This document shows, in pieces, positions 25,507 through 34,873 of a DNA stretch of 40,634 bases; the first letter of the stretch is position 1; every line of letters begins with the position of its first letter. The notes beneath the pieces were generated by a model. It saw only the letters and a list, made by a program, of their open reading frames with translations. It had not been told where the DNA came from and ran no database searches. Position numbers and translations under genes: made by a program. Origin of the DNA: Planctomycetes bacterium UBA1146 (lineage in GTDB: Bacteria > Planctomycetota > UBA8108 > UBA1146); assembly GCA_002311345.1 (NCBI GenBank), contig DCAA01000009.1:810-41443 (forward strand), read 5' to 3'.

Positions 25507-26644
25507 AGCCGATCGCTCGATCCAGATCCTCGATCAGATCATCGACGTCTTCGATTCCCACCGAGAGCCGGATCAATGCATCGGACAGGCCCGCCGCCTT
25601 CCTCACATCGGGTGGAACCGCTCCGTGAGTCATCGATACTGGGTGCTCGATGAGGCTTTCTACGCCACCGAGGCTCTCGGCGAGTATGAAGATTCCAGTC
25701 CGAGAAACCATCTCGCGGGCGTTCTTCTCTGACTCGTCTGCGAGCACAAAAGACACCATCCCGCCAGCGGCAGACATCTGTCGGCTCGCGATTTCATGGC
25801 CCGGATGTTGCTCGAGGCCGGGGTAATACACCCGAGAGATTCGAGAATCGTCGTGCAACCAGCGCGAAATCTTGCCGGCATTTTCGCAGTGTCGATCGAG
25901 CCGGACGGCAAGCGTCTTTGTTCCTCGCAAGGTCAGGAAACAATCCAGCGGCCCCGGAACGGCTCCCACTGCATTCTGGATGAACGCCAGGCGCTCCTGC
26001 AATTCATCGTCTGATGTAATCAAGGCGCCACCGACGAGATCGGAGTGCCCTCCCAGATACTTGGTCGTCGAATGCAACACGATGTTCGCACCCAGTTCCA
26101 GCGGCTGCTGGAGGTAGGGGGTGGCGAATGTGTTGTCAACGACGAGCAGGATCGATCGACCGCTACATATCTTCGAGACCTCAGCGATGTCGGTGATCTT
26201 CAACAAGGGATTCGTGGGGGTTTCCAACCAGATCATGCGGGTCTTCTCGGTGACTGAATCGACCAGGTTCTGAGGGTCTGAAGCATCGACAAAATCAAAC
26301 TCCAGCCCGAAGCGCTGGTAAACCTGGGTGAAGATGCGATGGGTTCCCCCGTACAGATCGTCGCCCGCCACGACATGATCCCCTGGTTCGAGCAGGTTCA
26401 GCACCGCATCGGTGGCGGCGAGACCACTGGCAAAACAGAGTCCGTGCCGTCCCCCTTCCAGCGCCGCCAGATTCTGCTCCAGGGCGGTACGGGTCGGGTT
26501 TCCCGTACGGGAATATTCGAACCCCTTGTGGACTCCGGGGGTTTCCTGCTCGTAAGTCGAGGTGAGGTACACCGGAGTCATGATGGCACCTGTCACCGGG
26601 TCCGGCTTCTGACCGGCATGAATGGCACGCGTCGAGAATCTCAC
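25505..26644 (-). CDS. Cystathionine gamma-lyase/gamma-synthase (PLP, Cys/Met metabolism)
   Basis: A cytosolic PLP enzyme of 379 residues in the Cys/Met metabolism family. The PLP lysine is K195 in LHSTTKYLGGHSD. Other family signatures are YSRTGNPTR, FASGLAAT, DDLYGGTHR and VVDNTFATPY. The start is GTG 26644, one base after the stop of the cystathionine beta-synthase gene, and the product then begins RFSTRAIHAGQ like other members. A GTG at 26662 is possible but lies inside the previous gene. Next to a beta-synthase, the gamma-lyase reaction (cystathionine to cysteine) is more likely than gamma-synthase, but the sequence alone does not settle it. Confidence 0.92.
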   Translation of the reverse strand: MRFSTRAIHAGQKPDPVTGAIMTPVYLTSTYEQETPGVHKGFEYSRTGNPTRTALEQNLAALEGGRHGLCFASGLAATDAVLNLLEPGDHVVAGDDLYGGTHRIFTQVYQRFGLEFDFVDASDPQNLVDSVTEKTRMIWLETPTNPLLKITDIAEVSKICSGRSILLVVDNTFATPYLQQPLELGANIVLHSTTKYLGGHSDLVGGALITSDDELQERLAFIQNAVGAVPGPLDCFLTLRGTKTLAVRLDRHCENAGKISRWLHDDSRISRVYYPGLEQHPGHEIASRQMSAAGGMVSFVLADESEKNAREMVSRTGIFILAESLGGVESLIEHPVSMTHGAVPPDVRKAAGLSDALIRLSVGIEDVDDLIEDLDRAIG

Positions 26645-26645
26645 C

Positions 26646-28022
26646 TCAGGACCTTCTTCCACTGACGGAATGGATCATGTCGTACTTCGTGATGATCCGA
26701 AGTCCATCCGGAGTCTTTACCAGCACTGCAGCGGAGGGATGATTCGCCAGCATGCCGAAGATGGTGTCGGCAGTCGCCCCCTCTTTTACCACGGGGAACG
26801 GATCTTCCATGATTTCCGAGATCTTTCGTTCCAGTTCGTTGCCCCCCAACAACATCTGTTCGATGATCAGCGCTTCCCGGACACTACCAACCGGAATGCC
26901 ATCTGCCAGTACCGGAATCTGGCTGACTTCCTCGGACCTCATCAGTTCGACCGCTACGCGAATCTCACTCTCCGGTGAGACGGAGATCAGTGGATGATCT
27001 CTGGTGCCTCTACGATCGAGAATCTCTCCTGCGGTCAGGCTCAGCGAACTCTCGATCAGCCCATTGCGCCGCAACCAGTCCTCGTCGTAGACCTTGCTGA
27101 GGTACCTCTCTCCGGTGTCCGGGATGAGAACCACCATCAGATCACCGGGGTTCATCGTCTGAGCCACTTCGAGAGCAGCGCAAACCGCGGTTCCGGCAGA
27201 AGACCCACTCAGGATTCCTTCCTCCCGGGCGAGCCTCTGGGCCATGGTGAACGCCTCGATGTCTCCGACCTGAATCACCTGATCGATCAGCGAAAAATCC
27301 ATCGTGTCGGGAATCATGTCCTCCCCGATCCCCTCGGTCTTGTAGGAGTTCGCCTCTGCCAGCACTCCGGTCTCGAAGTACTCCTTGTAAAGAGAGCCGA
27401 TCGGATCACCGCCGATCACTTTCACTTCAGGATTCTGCTCCTTGAGATACTTACCGATGCCACTGATGGTGCCGCCGGTCCCCATTCCAGCCACGAAGTG
27501 AGTTACCTTCCCATCGGTGTCCTGCCAGATCTCCGGGCCGGTGTAGGCGTAATGGGCATGGGGGTTCCACTCGTTGAAGTATTGATTGGGATAGAATGTA
27601 TTCTCGGACTCGTCGGAAATCTTCTGGGCCACCGAGTAGTAGGAACGAGGATCATCCGGCTTCACAGCTGTCGGACAGATGATCACCTCAGCACCGAAGG
27701 CTCGAAGCAATTTCGATTTTTCCTCGGCAACCTTGTCCGGCATGGTGAAGACCGCCTTGTACCCTCGCACACAGGCAATAAGTGCAAGCCCGAGACCAGT
27801 GTTGCCACTTGTACACTCGACGATGGTTCCACCTGGCCTGAGAGAACCATCACGCTCGGCAGCATCGATCATATGGATCGCGATACGATCCTTGACACTG
27901 CCACCCGGGTTGAAGGCTTCCATTTTTGCCACCAGGGTGCCCCGGATCCCCCTCGTGATCCGGTTCATCCGCACCAGCGGAGTGTTTCCGATCGTATCGA
28001 GGATGTGATCGTGGATTTTCAT
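26646..28022 (-). CDS. Cystathionine beta-synthase with CBS domain pair
   Basis: A cytosolic PLP enzyme of 458 residues that condenses serine (or O-acetylserine) with homocysteine to cystathionine. The catalytic lysine is K44 in GGSVKDRIAIHM. The substrate loop ECTSGNTGLGLA, the phosphate-binding GMGTGGTISGIG, and SGSSAGTAV are all present. Residues about 335-455 are two CBS domains, as in full-length beta-synthases and unlike plain cysteine synthases, and may bind an adenosyl ligand. The ATG at 28022 is clear. It is in an operon with the following lyase gene (one-base gap): together they make the reverse transsulfuration route from homocysteine to cysteine. Confidence 0.94.
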   Translation of the reverse strand: MKIHDHILDTIGNTPLVRMNRITRGIRGTLVAKMEAFNPGGSVKDRIAIHMIDAAERDGSLRPGGTIVECTSGNTGLGLALIACVRGYKAVFTMPDKVAEEKSKLLRAFGAEVIICPTAVKPDDPRSYYSVAQKISDESENTFYPNQYFNEWNPHAHYAYTGPEIWQDTDGKVTHFVAGMGTGGTISGIGKYLKEQNPEVKVIGGDPIGSLYKEYFETGVLAEANSYKTEGIGEDMIPDTMDFSLIDQVIQVGDIEAFTMAQRLAREEGILSGSSAGTAVCAALEVAQTMNPGDLMVVLIPDTGERYLSKVYDEDWLRRNGLIESSLSLTAGEILDRRGTRDHPLISVSPESEIRVAVELMRSEEVSQIPVLADGIPVGSVREALIIEQMLLGGNELERKISEIMEDPFPVVKEGATADTIFGMLANHPSAAVLVKTPDGLRIITKYDMIHSVSGRRS

Positions 28023-28245
28023 GCCGTCACTTTCTCGCCGTAGAGTATGTGCCTGTCGATTCGTGCTGCTCGGATCCCGGTCGGTGATCTCTCAGAGAAA
28101 TGATAATGGCGTAGAGGTCAGGAAACACGAATCCCCACCGAAATCCTTCGATCCTCCCCCTTGGCCCTCTGCGACCGATCCTCTAGGCTCCCCCCTCGGA
28201 TCCTCATTTCTCGAACAGGATCCTGAAAGGTTACCGGAGAAACCG

Positions 28246-28935
28246 TTGGGCCGCATCACCACCATCCGAGAATCTGATCCGGCAGCCCTCGCTGACAGAT
28301 TATGTCAGGATCTGCGCGATCATCTCCAACCGGAGGATCTGGTCTGTATCCCCACCGGTCGGTCCCCTGAACTGCTGTACCGGCTCGTCGAGAATGATCC
28401 GGTTTCGATCCGGTTATGGCAACAGTTGCGGTATCTGCAACTGGACGAGTACATCTTCCCCCCTTCGGGGATAGAGAGTTTTCGGGAATCTCTTCATCGG
28501 CAGGTTTTTGAACCGCTCGAGATTTCCCCTGATCGGATCCACTCCATCGAAGCGACAACAGATCCCGAGGCGGAAACAAAACGACTCGATACTCTCTTCG
28601 ATGAAATCGGACCTCCACGTGCTGTCATACTGGGACTCGGTTCCAACGGACACATCGCTTTCAACGAACCCTGCGACGCACCTCGATCGGGTTATCATGT
28701 CGTCGATCTGAGCCCGATGACCATCCACGATAACTTTCCCGAAGCCGCACACGAGAAGATAAGGGCCATCACCATCGGCCTCGATCAGTTACAGAGATCC
28801 GAACGAATTTATCTGCTGGTTCCACAGCAGGAAAAAGCGCAGATCCTCGATCGGTGTCTGGCTGGGCCACACGATCCACAGATTCCCGCCTCGATGCTCC
28901 ACGAGCATCCTGACCTGCACGTCTACCGCTACTGA
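28246..28935 (+). CDS. Glucosamine-6-phosphate deaminase-like protein (NagB family)
   Basis: A cytosolic protein of 229 residues in the NagB/6-phosphogluconolactonase-type fold. NagB converts glucosamine-6-phosphate to fructose-6-phosphate and ammonia. Matching sites are the catalytic Asp in QLDEYI (D67), GSNGHIAFNEP with N134, H136 and E141, the PTGRSP phosphate loop, and K196 in QQEKA. N134 replaces the Asp of E. coli NagB, as in Gram-positive NagB proteins. The frame is open to 28021, but the first 75 codons do not resemble the family; TTG 28246 is six bases after GGAG and gives a normal NagB N-terminus. No nagA is adjacent. The gene is divergent from the beta-synthase gene. Confidence 0.87.
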   Translation: MGRITTIRESDPAALADRLCQDLRDHLQPEDLVCIPTGRSPELLYRLVENDPVSIRLWQQLRYLQLDEYIFPPSGIESFRESLHRQVFEPLEISPDRIHSIEATTDPEAETKRLDTLFDEIGPPRAVILGLGSNGHIAFNEPCDAPRSGYHVVDLSPMTIHDNFPEAAHEKIRAITIGLDQLQRSERIYLLVPQQEKAQILDRCLAGPHDPQIPASMLHEHPDLHVYRY

Positions 28936-29000
28936 TGGGTTTCGGTCCCCTCCACTGCGGTTACCATCCTCTGGTTGGGTGAAAACTGTTTTATGGAAGG

Positions 29001-31658
29001 GTGATGGAAATGATGCCTCTGACACTGCTGTTTAGCTGTTTTCTTTCAATGGCGATATCTCCACAAGACGTGGTCGATCCCGTGGGTGGAGAAGGAGATC
29101 GAGGGATCCTCTCCTTTCGCATCGAGGATCAAGATGGGAAGGCTGTTCCCGGCCGACTCACCTTCCGCAACACCGATGGAACCACACCGAAACTGTTCTC
29201 GAACCGCCACGCGAATCCGCAAGATCTCGCCATCCGCGCCGACGTGATCTGCACCCTTTCCGGAGCCGGATCCATCACCATGCCGACGGGAAACTGGCAG
29301 ATATATGCCAGCCGCGGACCCGAGTGGAGCATCCAGAAGCATCAGGTCTCCATCGAAAACGATCAGACCATCTCGGTCACTTTCTCGCTTGAACACCAGG
29401 TCGATACTCGTGGCTGGGCTGCGGCTGATTACCACCTCCACACCCTGACCCATTCGGGCCACGGTGACAGCAATATGCCCGAACGCATCATCAGCATCGC
29501 CAGCGAAGCCCTGGAGGTGGGTGTCGCTACCGACCACAACATCCACACCGACTACACTGACATCATCTCCCAACTCGGTGCCCAGGATCAGTTCCAGGGA
29601 ATCGTCGGTAACGAGATCTCCGTTCCACTGGGCCACTTCAACGCATTTCCCCTGGTGCCCTGGGCCGATGTTCTGGATCGCAACGCAAGTGATGGACCCA
29701 CGCTGTTCAGGGCAGTTCGGGCCAACGGTGACAGTTCCGGAATCGTGCCGGTGATCCAGGTCAACCATCCTCGCTGGGACGGTATCGACTACTTCCGGGT
29801 CGCCGGTCTCGACCCCCTCACGGGACAGTCGGTGGAGAAGAACTGGTCGGTCGATTTCGACAGCGTCGAGATCTTCAATGAAAATGCCGGCTGGGGGTAC
29901 TACGACGCTGACAGCACCGACAAGCAGGTCGGATCGAGCCGTCACTGGGTACTGCAAGACTGGCACAACCTGCTCAATCACGGCGCCCGCATCACCGCGG
30001 TGGGGAACTCCGATAGCCACACCGTCTCATCGAATCTGGCCGGCTGGCCCAGGAACTACTTCCCATCATCGAGTGATCTCCCGGCCGAAATTACAGCTCA
30101 GGAAGTATGTGACACCGTCAAGGAAGGGCAAATTTTTACCACCCTTGGCCCCTTTGTCACCTTCACCGTCGACGGTGCCTCTATGGGCTCCATGGTGACG
30201 GCGAAACGCGCCGCGGTTGTTCTGAAAACGAAGGTGCAAGCAGCAGATTGGATCGATGTGGATCGGGTTCTGGTGATCGTCGATGGAGACATCGTCGAGA
30301 CGATTCCGGTTGTGCAAAGTCGAGAGATCGTTCGCCTCATCGATTCGCGTAAAATTCCCATTCGTACCGACGGTTGGATCTCTCTTCGAGTGGAAGGGGA
30401 TGACAGCCTTGATCCGATCGTTCCCGGCAACAAGCGCCCGATCCTACCCATCGCTGTCACCAATCCAGTATTCGTCGATGCCGATGGAGACGGCAAGTAC
30501 ACCCCACCGGTAGAGGTGGCTCGCGAGTGGCTGGAGAGTTACGGCGGCGACGAGATCGCACTTCACGCCGAGTGGCAAGCGCGCCAACCGAACCAGCGAG
30601 CTGCGATGCTGCTGGCGAGTACCGTCGACAGTACAACCAGCCGAACTCTGGCCCGCTGGGGAATCCACGATCCGGCCAGACTGGTGCAACTCACCGCCTG
30701 CCGGATGATCGAGGGAATCGGTTGCGGAAACGATGAAAAAATCCATGCGCGACTGGTCTCGATGGCGACGAACGCCGATGCAGACCCCTGGCAACGGGTC
30801 GTCGCCCTGCGTGCGCTTCCGCGTCAAGATGCAGGAGACTTCATCGCCGACATGCTGCGAAACTCCGGCATGAAGGCCTTTGGCTCTCACTCGGCGCAGA
30901 TCACCCGGCTGCTGCCGGGCCAGTGGGTGATGAAGTGGAGTGCTACCGATCCGTTCCCAGGACACGGCGAGAGCGGATTGAGGAAGATCCTGGCGATGCC
31001 ATCGTCCGAACGGCCGATCATGCGTGAGGTGCTGGCAGCGGAATCCGGTATCGTGAACCTGCAGAAGTATGGCTCCGAGCACGGTCTCAACGAGAACTGT
31101 GTGGTCGTTCTACAATGCGTGCTCTATAGCCCCGACGACCGCGAAGTGACCATCGCTGTCGGTTCCGATGACGGTTGCATCGTCAAGGTGGGAAACCAGA
31201 TTCTGGTCGAGGACTTCGCCCAGCAAGGTGTCGATCCGATGCGTCATCTGGTGCGTGCTTCCCTTCAACGTGGCTCGAACTCGGTGGAGTTTCTGGTCGA
31301 AAATGGTGGCGGCGCGTACGGCGCTTCGATGCGCATCCTCGACGATGAAGTGAGGATTGCTCAGGTGGGAGCTCCTCAGAGGTCTCAAAGTTCACGCATC
31401 GATCCACGACAGCGAATCACCTCCGACATGGCGGGAATCGGAGCTGCCGCCCAGCTCTACTTTCTCGACGAGGGACACTGGCCCAGGAGCCTGTCCGAAT
31501 TGATGGGCGAAGGTCGGTTTCCGGTTCCCGATGTCGATCCATGGGGCAACCAGTACCTGTTACAAAGCAGCTCCACCCGTTTTACAATACTGTGCCTCGG
31601 CGCCGATGGCTCCGAGGGTGGCGACGGCATCAACGCCGACATCGTCTCGCAGCACTGA
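29001..31658 (+). CDS. CehA/McbA-type PHP metal-dependent hydrolase with GspG-like C-terminal domain
   Basis: A secreted protein of up to 885 residues. A signal peptide (about 1-20) and a beta-sandwich domain (about 35-130) come first. The PHP domain of the CehA/McbA group (about 143-430) has H145-L-H147 in ADYHLHTLTHSGHGD and VATDHNIH near 176-182. A helical region (about 530-690) is followed by a PA14-like beta domain (about 695-800). Residues 805-885 match the globular part of type II secretion pseudopilin GspG (DPWGNQY, then GADGSEGGDGINADI), but without a pilin helix. The substrate is unknown; relatives hydrolyse phosphate or carbamate esters. GTG 29001, ATG 29004 and ATG 29010 are all possible starts; GGAAGG at 28995-29000 fits the third best. 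The small membrane protein gene follows after 21 bases. Confidence 0.87.
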   Translation: MMEMMPLTLLFSCFLSMAISPQDVVDPVGGEGDRGILSFRIEDQDGKAVPGRLTFRNTDGTTPKLFSNRHANPQDLAIRADVICTLSGAGSITMPTGNWQIYASRGPEWSIQKHQVSIENDQTISVTFSLEHQVDTRGWAAADYHLHTLTHSGHGDSNMPERIISIASEALEVGVATDHNIHTDYTDIISQLGAQDQFQGIVGNEISVPLGHFNAFPLVPWADVLDRNASDGPTLFRAVRANGDSSGIVPVIQVNHPRWDGIDYFRVAGLDPLTGQSVEKNWSVDFDSVEIFNENAGWGYYDADSTDKQVGSSRHWVLQDWHNLLNHGARITAVGNSDSHTVSSNLAGWPRNYFPSSSDLPAEITAQEVCDTVKEGQIFTTLGPFVTFTVDGASMGSMVTAKRAAVVLKTKVQAADWIDVDRVLVIVDGDIVETIPVVQSREIVRLIDSRKIPIRTDGWISLRVEGDDSLDPIVPGNKRPILPIAVTNPVFVDADGDGKYTPPVEVAREWLESYGGDEIALHAEWQARQPNQRAAMLLASTVDSTTSRTLARWGIHDPARLVQLTACRMIEGIGCGNDEKIHARLVSMATNADADPWQRVVALRALPRQDAGDFIADMLRNSGMKAFGSHSAQITRLLPGQWVMKWSATDPFPGHGESGLRKILAMPSSERPIMREVLAAESGIVNLQKYGSEHGLNENCVVVLQCVLYSPDDREVTIAVGSDDGCIVKVGNQILVEDFAQQGVDPMRHLVRASLQRGSNSVEFLVENGGGAYGASMRILDDEVRIAQVGAPQRSQSSRIDPRQRITSDMAGIGAAAQLYFLDEGHWPRSLSELMGEGRFPVPDVDPWGNQYLLQSSSTRFTILCLGADGSEGGDGINADIVSQH

Positions 31659-31679
31659 ACCGCACAGAGGAAGTCGAGG

Positions 31680-31916
31680 ATGAGGCGCTTTCTACTGATT
31701 GTGCTGCCGATGGGTCTGGTCGGGCTCGTTGCCGGTCCCGTGATCGGGATGCTCATCGTCGAGTATTCGTACGACGATCCGAACTCGTTTGGAGCTGCGG
31801 AGGGGGGGTTCGTCGGGTTCCTCTACGGGCTGTATATCGGGCCCCCAGTGGGTCTGGTGCTGGGCGTGCTGCTGGCGCTGGTTGTCTCGAAGAAGAGCAC
31901 CAAACACCCCGAATAG
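31680..31916 (+). CDS. Small membrane protein, two transmembrane segments
   Basis: A 78-residue protein with hydrophobic segments at about 4-26 (FLLIVLPMGLVGLVAGPVIG) and about 45-70, rich in glycine, and a basic tail KKSTKHPE. The ATG has GAGGAAG upstream. It starts 21 bases after the PHP protein and is probably co-transcribed. No family is recognised and no function can be assigned. Confidence 0.75.
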   Translation: MRRFLLIVLPMGLVGLVAGPVIGMLIVEYSYDDPNSFGAAEGGFVGFLYGLYIGPPVGLVLGVLLALVVSKKSTKHPE

Positions 31917-31941
31917 TTGTGCACCCCACCGGGGCTCCAGA

Positions 31942-33888
31942 TCAGGACAACTCTTCCAGTTTCTCGGGCCGGATCTCACGGCGATCACCGTTACGGCGCG
32001 TCCAGCCGCTCTTATCGAGATGCTCCAGTAGAGGAATGGCAAACTTGCGCGTCGTGCCCAGCGCGTCTCTTGCCTGCGAAGCGGTGAAGGCGCCCTCCTT
32101 CTCGAACAGCACCGCGAGTTTCTGCGCCGCCTGCGGGATCGCTTCGGCCAGCAACGCCACATCGGTGGCGATACGAACCACCTCGCCGCGATCGATGAGG
32201 AGCGCCTGCATCTTCTCCAGCGTTGCAACATCGGTACCGAGGGGGCCAGCAAGATCTTCATGGCGTGCCGGCTCGAACAGATGCTCTGCCAGATGACCGC
32301 GAAATCCCTGTAATACCTTCTTCTCGTGCTCGGGTAGATCGGGTTCCCAGCCCGGAAGCATGACGCGGCCACCGCGGATTCGCTCGATCTGCTGGTTACT
32401 CTCCAGTTGCTCGACGACCGATTCCAGAAACCGATCGGTGAGGTGAGTACGATCACGGATCTCGAGCAACTTGACGGAGATTCGATATGGATCTTCCCGG
32501 TAAGCATGCTCGAGAGCATCGATGATGCGATCGCCACCTCTCTCGAGGCCGCTCCTGGCAACCCATTTCCCATCCGAGATGGTGCGGATCTCATCGCTTT
32601 TCTGAAGTGATTGCAGATGCGTCTCGATCTCTTCTCGAGTCATCGCTGCCCTGCGCGCCAGATCAGCGACCTCGTGAATCTCCAGTTCCTCATCCTGCAT
32701 GATGCTGAGGAGAAATGCCTCGGGACTACCGAGAGCATCCATCTTGCGACGTACCGAGGAGACAACGAAATCCTTGCCAGCCTTGAGACGCCAGCGCGAT
32801 TGGTCGAGCACCTCGCCACCGCCGAGGGTCACCATCGGAGATGTCCGACGGAGAACGAATCGATCGCCGGGAGCCACTACCACCGGCTGCTCGAGACGGA
32901 TCTGTGCCAGTGCCTCTCCCCCGGCTGCCAGAGCCGTACAGTCGAGCAGGTAGAGACGACCGACCGCTTCCATCGTTCCCTGTAGAAACCGCACCGGCAT
33001 GCGGTGCATCAGCGGTGTAGAAATCCCATCGAGGGCACGCAGGCTCACCTCGATCATCTCTGTGGCACGGAAGTAACCAGGGGTAGCGGCGACCATTCCC
33101 CGCTCGATCTCGCGGTAGTCGATATCGGCGAGATTGATGGCAGTGGAATGTCCTGCTCGAGCTCGTTCGACCGGAACACGATACGCCTGCAGACCCCGTA
33201 CCCGACCTGTCGCTGCACCGGGCAGAATCTCCAGGCGATCTTCGATCTCGACGGCACCACTCATCGGCACCCCGGTAATGACGGTGCCGTGCCCTTTCGA
33301 TGAGAAAACACGTTGGATGGGAAGCCGGAACACGCCTGTTTCATCCCTCGCCGGCAGTTCTCGCACCATCGCCTGCACCTGGTCGCGCAGGGCATCGATC
33401 CCTTCTCCCGTCTCGGCGCTGACTCGCAGCATCGGGGCATCGGCAAGAAAGGTCCCCTGAACCGTCTCTCGTACCTCTTCCTCGACCAGTTCGATCATCC
33501 CCGCATCGACCAGATCGATCTTGTTGATGGCGATCATCCCCTTCCTCACTCCCAGGATCGTCATGATGTCGAGGTGCTCGCGTGTTTGTGGCATCACTGA
33601 ATCATCCGCGGCAACCACCAGTATGACGATGTCGATACCAGAGGCGCCCGCCACCATGTTGCGGATGAACTTCTCGTGACCCGGGACATCGATGATGCCA
33701 ACCAGTTCTCCATCGGCGAGCGTCATCGGAGCGAAACCCAGATCGATGGTGAGACCGCGCTCTTTCTCCTCAGGGAGTCGATCGGGGTCGATTCCGGTCA
33801 GTTGGCGCACCAGCGAGGACTTACCGTGATCGATGTGACCAGCAGTTCCCACGACTACGCCATAGATGGTTGTGTCAGGCTGTGACAA
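31942..33888 (-). CDS. selB: Selenocysteine-specific elongation factor SelB
   Basis: A protein of 648 residues that brings selenocysteinyl-tRNA to UGA codons followed by a SECIS hairpin. The GTPase domain has GHIDHGKS (17-24), ERGLTIDLGFA (43-53), DVPGHE (67-72) and NKID (122-125). The segment LTGIDPDRLPEEKERG distinguishes SelB from EF-Tu. Two beta-barrel domains follow. The C-terminal half (about 380-648) is a series of winged helices, and the last has FTASQARDALGTTRKFAIP, the SelB RNA-binding domain. The frame is open to GTG 33927, but TTG 33888 lies six bases after GGAAGG and gives a normal start. It is the only Sec machinery gene in the window and supports recoding in the selenoprotein at 3757-4746. 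It is divergent from the next gene. Confidence 0.96.
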   Translation of the reverse strand: MSQPDTTIYGVVVGTAGHIDHGKSSLVRQLTGIDPDRLPEEKERGLTIDLGFAPMTLADGELVGIIDVPGHEKFIRNMVAGASGIDIVILVVAADDSVMPQTREHLDIMTILGVRKGMIAINKIDLVDAGMIELVEEEVRETVQGTFLADAPMLRVSAETGEGIDALRDQVQAMVRELPARDETGVFRLPIQRVFSSKGHGTVITGVPMSGAVEIEDRLEILPGAATGRVRGLQAYRVPVERARAGHSTAINLADIDYREIERGMVAATPGYFRATEMIEVSLRALDGISTPLMHRMPVRFLQGTMEAVGRLYLLDCTALAAGGEALAQIRLEQPVVVAPGDRFVLRRTSPMVTLGGGEVLDQSRWRLKAGKDFVVSSVRRKMDALGSPEAFLLSIMQDEELEIHEVADLARRAAMTREEIETHLQSLQKSDEIRTISDGKWVARSGLERGGDRIIDALEHAYREDPYRISVKLLEIRDRTHLTDRFLESVVEQLESNQQIERIRGGRVMLPGWEPDLPEHEKKVLQGFRGHLAEHLFEPARHEDLAGPLGTDVATLEKMQALLIDRGEVVRIATDVALLAEAIPQAAQKLAVLFEKEGAFTASQARDALGTTRKFAIPLLEHLDKSGWTRRNGDRREIRPEKLEELS

Positions 33889-33983
33889 TGAGTTCCTTCC
33901 GCGATTCGAGGATCGGTGCTGGAGCACTGGATGTAAAGGTGCCCCACCTTGACCGGCGTGAGGATCTGATCCAGCATTGCAGC

Positions 33984-34856
33984 ATGGCTACCTCCAGAGA
34001 TGAACTGTTCTGCAAGTTCGCGATCCAGAATGGCGCATGGACTCGCGAGGAAGCAATTCTCTTCATCCAGCACTATCGTTCCGAGGGCACCGGGGCTCGT
34101 TTCGGCGACTGGGCAGCAGCCCAGGGCGCCATCGACGCCACTCTGGCAACTCGAATCGAAAACACCATCGATCAGCGTACCTCCCAGAAATCGACGGTAG
34201 TGCGCGAAGGTATTCCCTCCGGTGCCGCCACCAGGACCGCTCAGAAGGGTGGTGGCATTTCGGCACGGGTCGCAAGAAGAGCCCGGCGTGGTGCTGGACT
34301 GGGAATCGATTTCCAGCGCAAGCCAGTCCAATCTTCGGTATTTCTCGCCAGCGGAGTGCTGGCCATCATCATCGTCTTTTACATCATCATCCAGTTTCAG
34401 AAAGAAGATCCACCCCCACCTGACCTCACCGACAACCAGACGGTCGCATCCGGATCTTCGGCAGGTGGGAAAGATGGTACCGGCGCGGCGGATACACCAG
34501 TGGTCCCCACCTTCAGCGCTGAAGAGATCAAGAACATGAACAACAGCATCCAGATCACCATCACGGATGCGCGTGGCTACTTGCGCGACGGCAAGAGTTC
34601 CATCGGGATCAGGCAATTGCGACGGCTGCGCAAAGAGATGGGTGGAGATCTGCTTCCAGCGGAGATTCTGGGCAGGATCGACGGGGAAATTGCCGATCTG
34701 TTGACCATCATCGAAGAGATCTATTTGGAATCACTGGAGGAACTGAGAGAAGCTCGAGCCTCCGGGGATGAAGAAGAAATCCAGAGCGTGCTCGATGAGA
34801 TCGATCAGATGTGTGGTCCGGAGTATCGCGCCCGGGCCGAGAAGGAAGGTTCCTAG
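33984..34856 (+). CDS. Unknown protein with one membrane segment and helical periplasmic tail
   Basis: A protein of 290 residues that I do not recognise. Residues 1-60 are helical (MATSRDELFCKFAIQNGAW), resembling small regulatory regions in planctomycete membrane proteins. A basic stretch (about 108-125, ARVARRARRGAG) precedes a single membrane segment (about 140-160, GVLAIIIVFYIII). A Gly/Ser/Pro linker and an acidic helical region (about 195-288) follow. The frame is open from 33870, but ATG 33984 clears the divergent selB start and is preferred; its ribosome-binding site is weak. The downstream pseudouridine synthase begins 17 bases after the stop, so the pair is probably co-transcribed. 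Confidence 0.75.
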   Translation: MATSRDELFCKFAIQNGAWTREEAILFIQHYRSEGTGARFGDWAAAQGAIDATLATRIENTIDQRTSQKSTVVREGIPSGAATRTAQKGGGISARVARRARRGAGLGIDFQRKPVQSSVFLASGVLAIIIVFYIIIQFQKEDPPPPDLTDNQTVASGSSAGGKDGTGAADTPVVPTFSAEEIKNMNNSIQITITDARGYLRDGKSSIGIRQLRRLRKEMGGDLLPAEILGRIDGEIADLLTIIEEIYLESLEELREARASGDEEEIQSVLDEIDQMCGPEYRARAEKEGS

Positions 34857-34873
34857 GGTTCCTCCCCGCTGCC

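Noticed and set aside
26994..28043. Plus-strand 349-residue open frame
   Set aside because: It is antisense to the cystathionine beta-synthase gene, which has clear catalytic motifs.
33889..33983. Possible tRNA-Sec gene near selB
   Set aside because: The short spaces around selB and the other intergenic regions were read for a TCA anticodon loop and a T-loop; none was seen.
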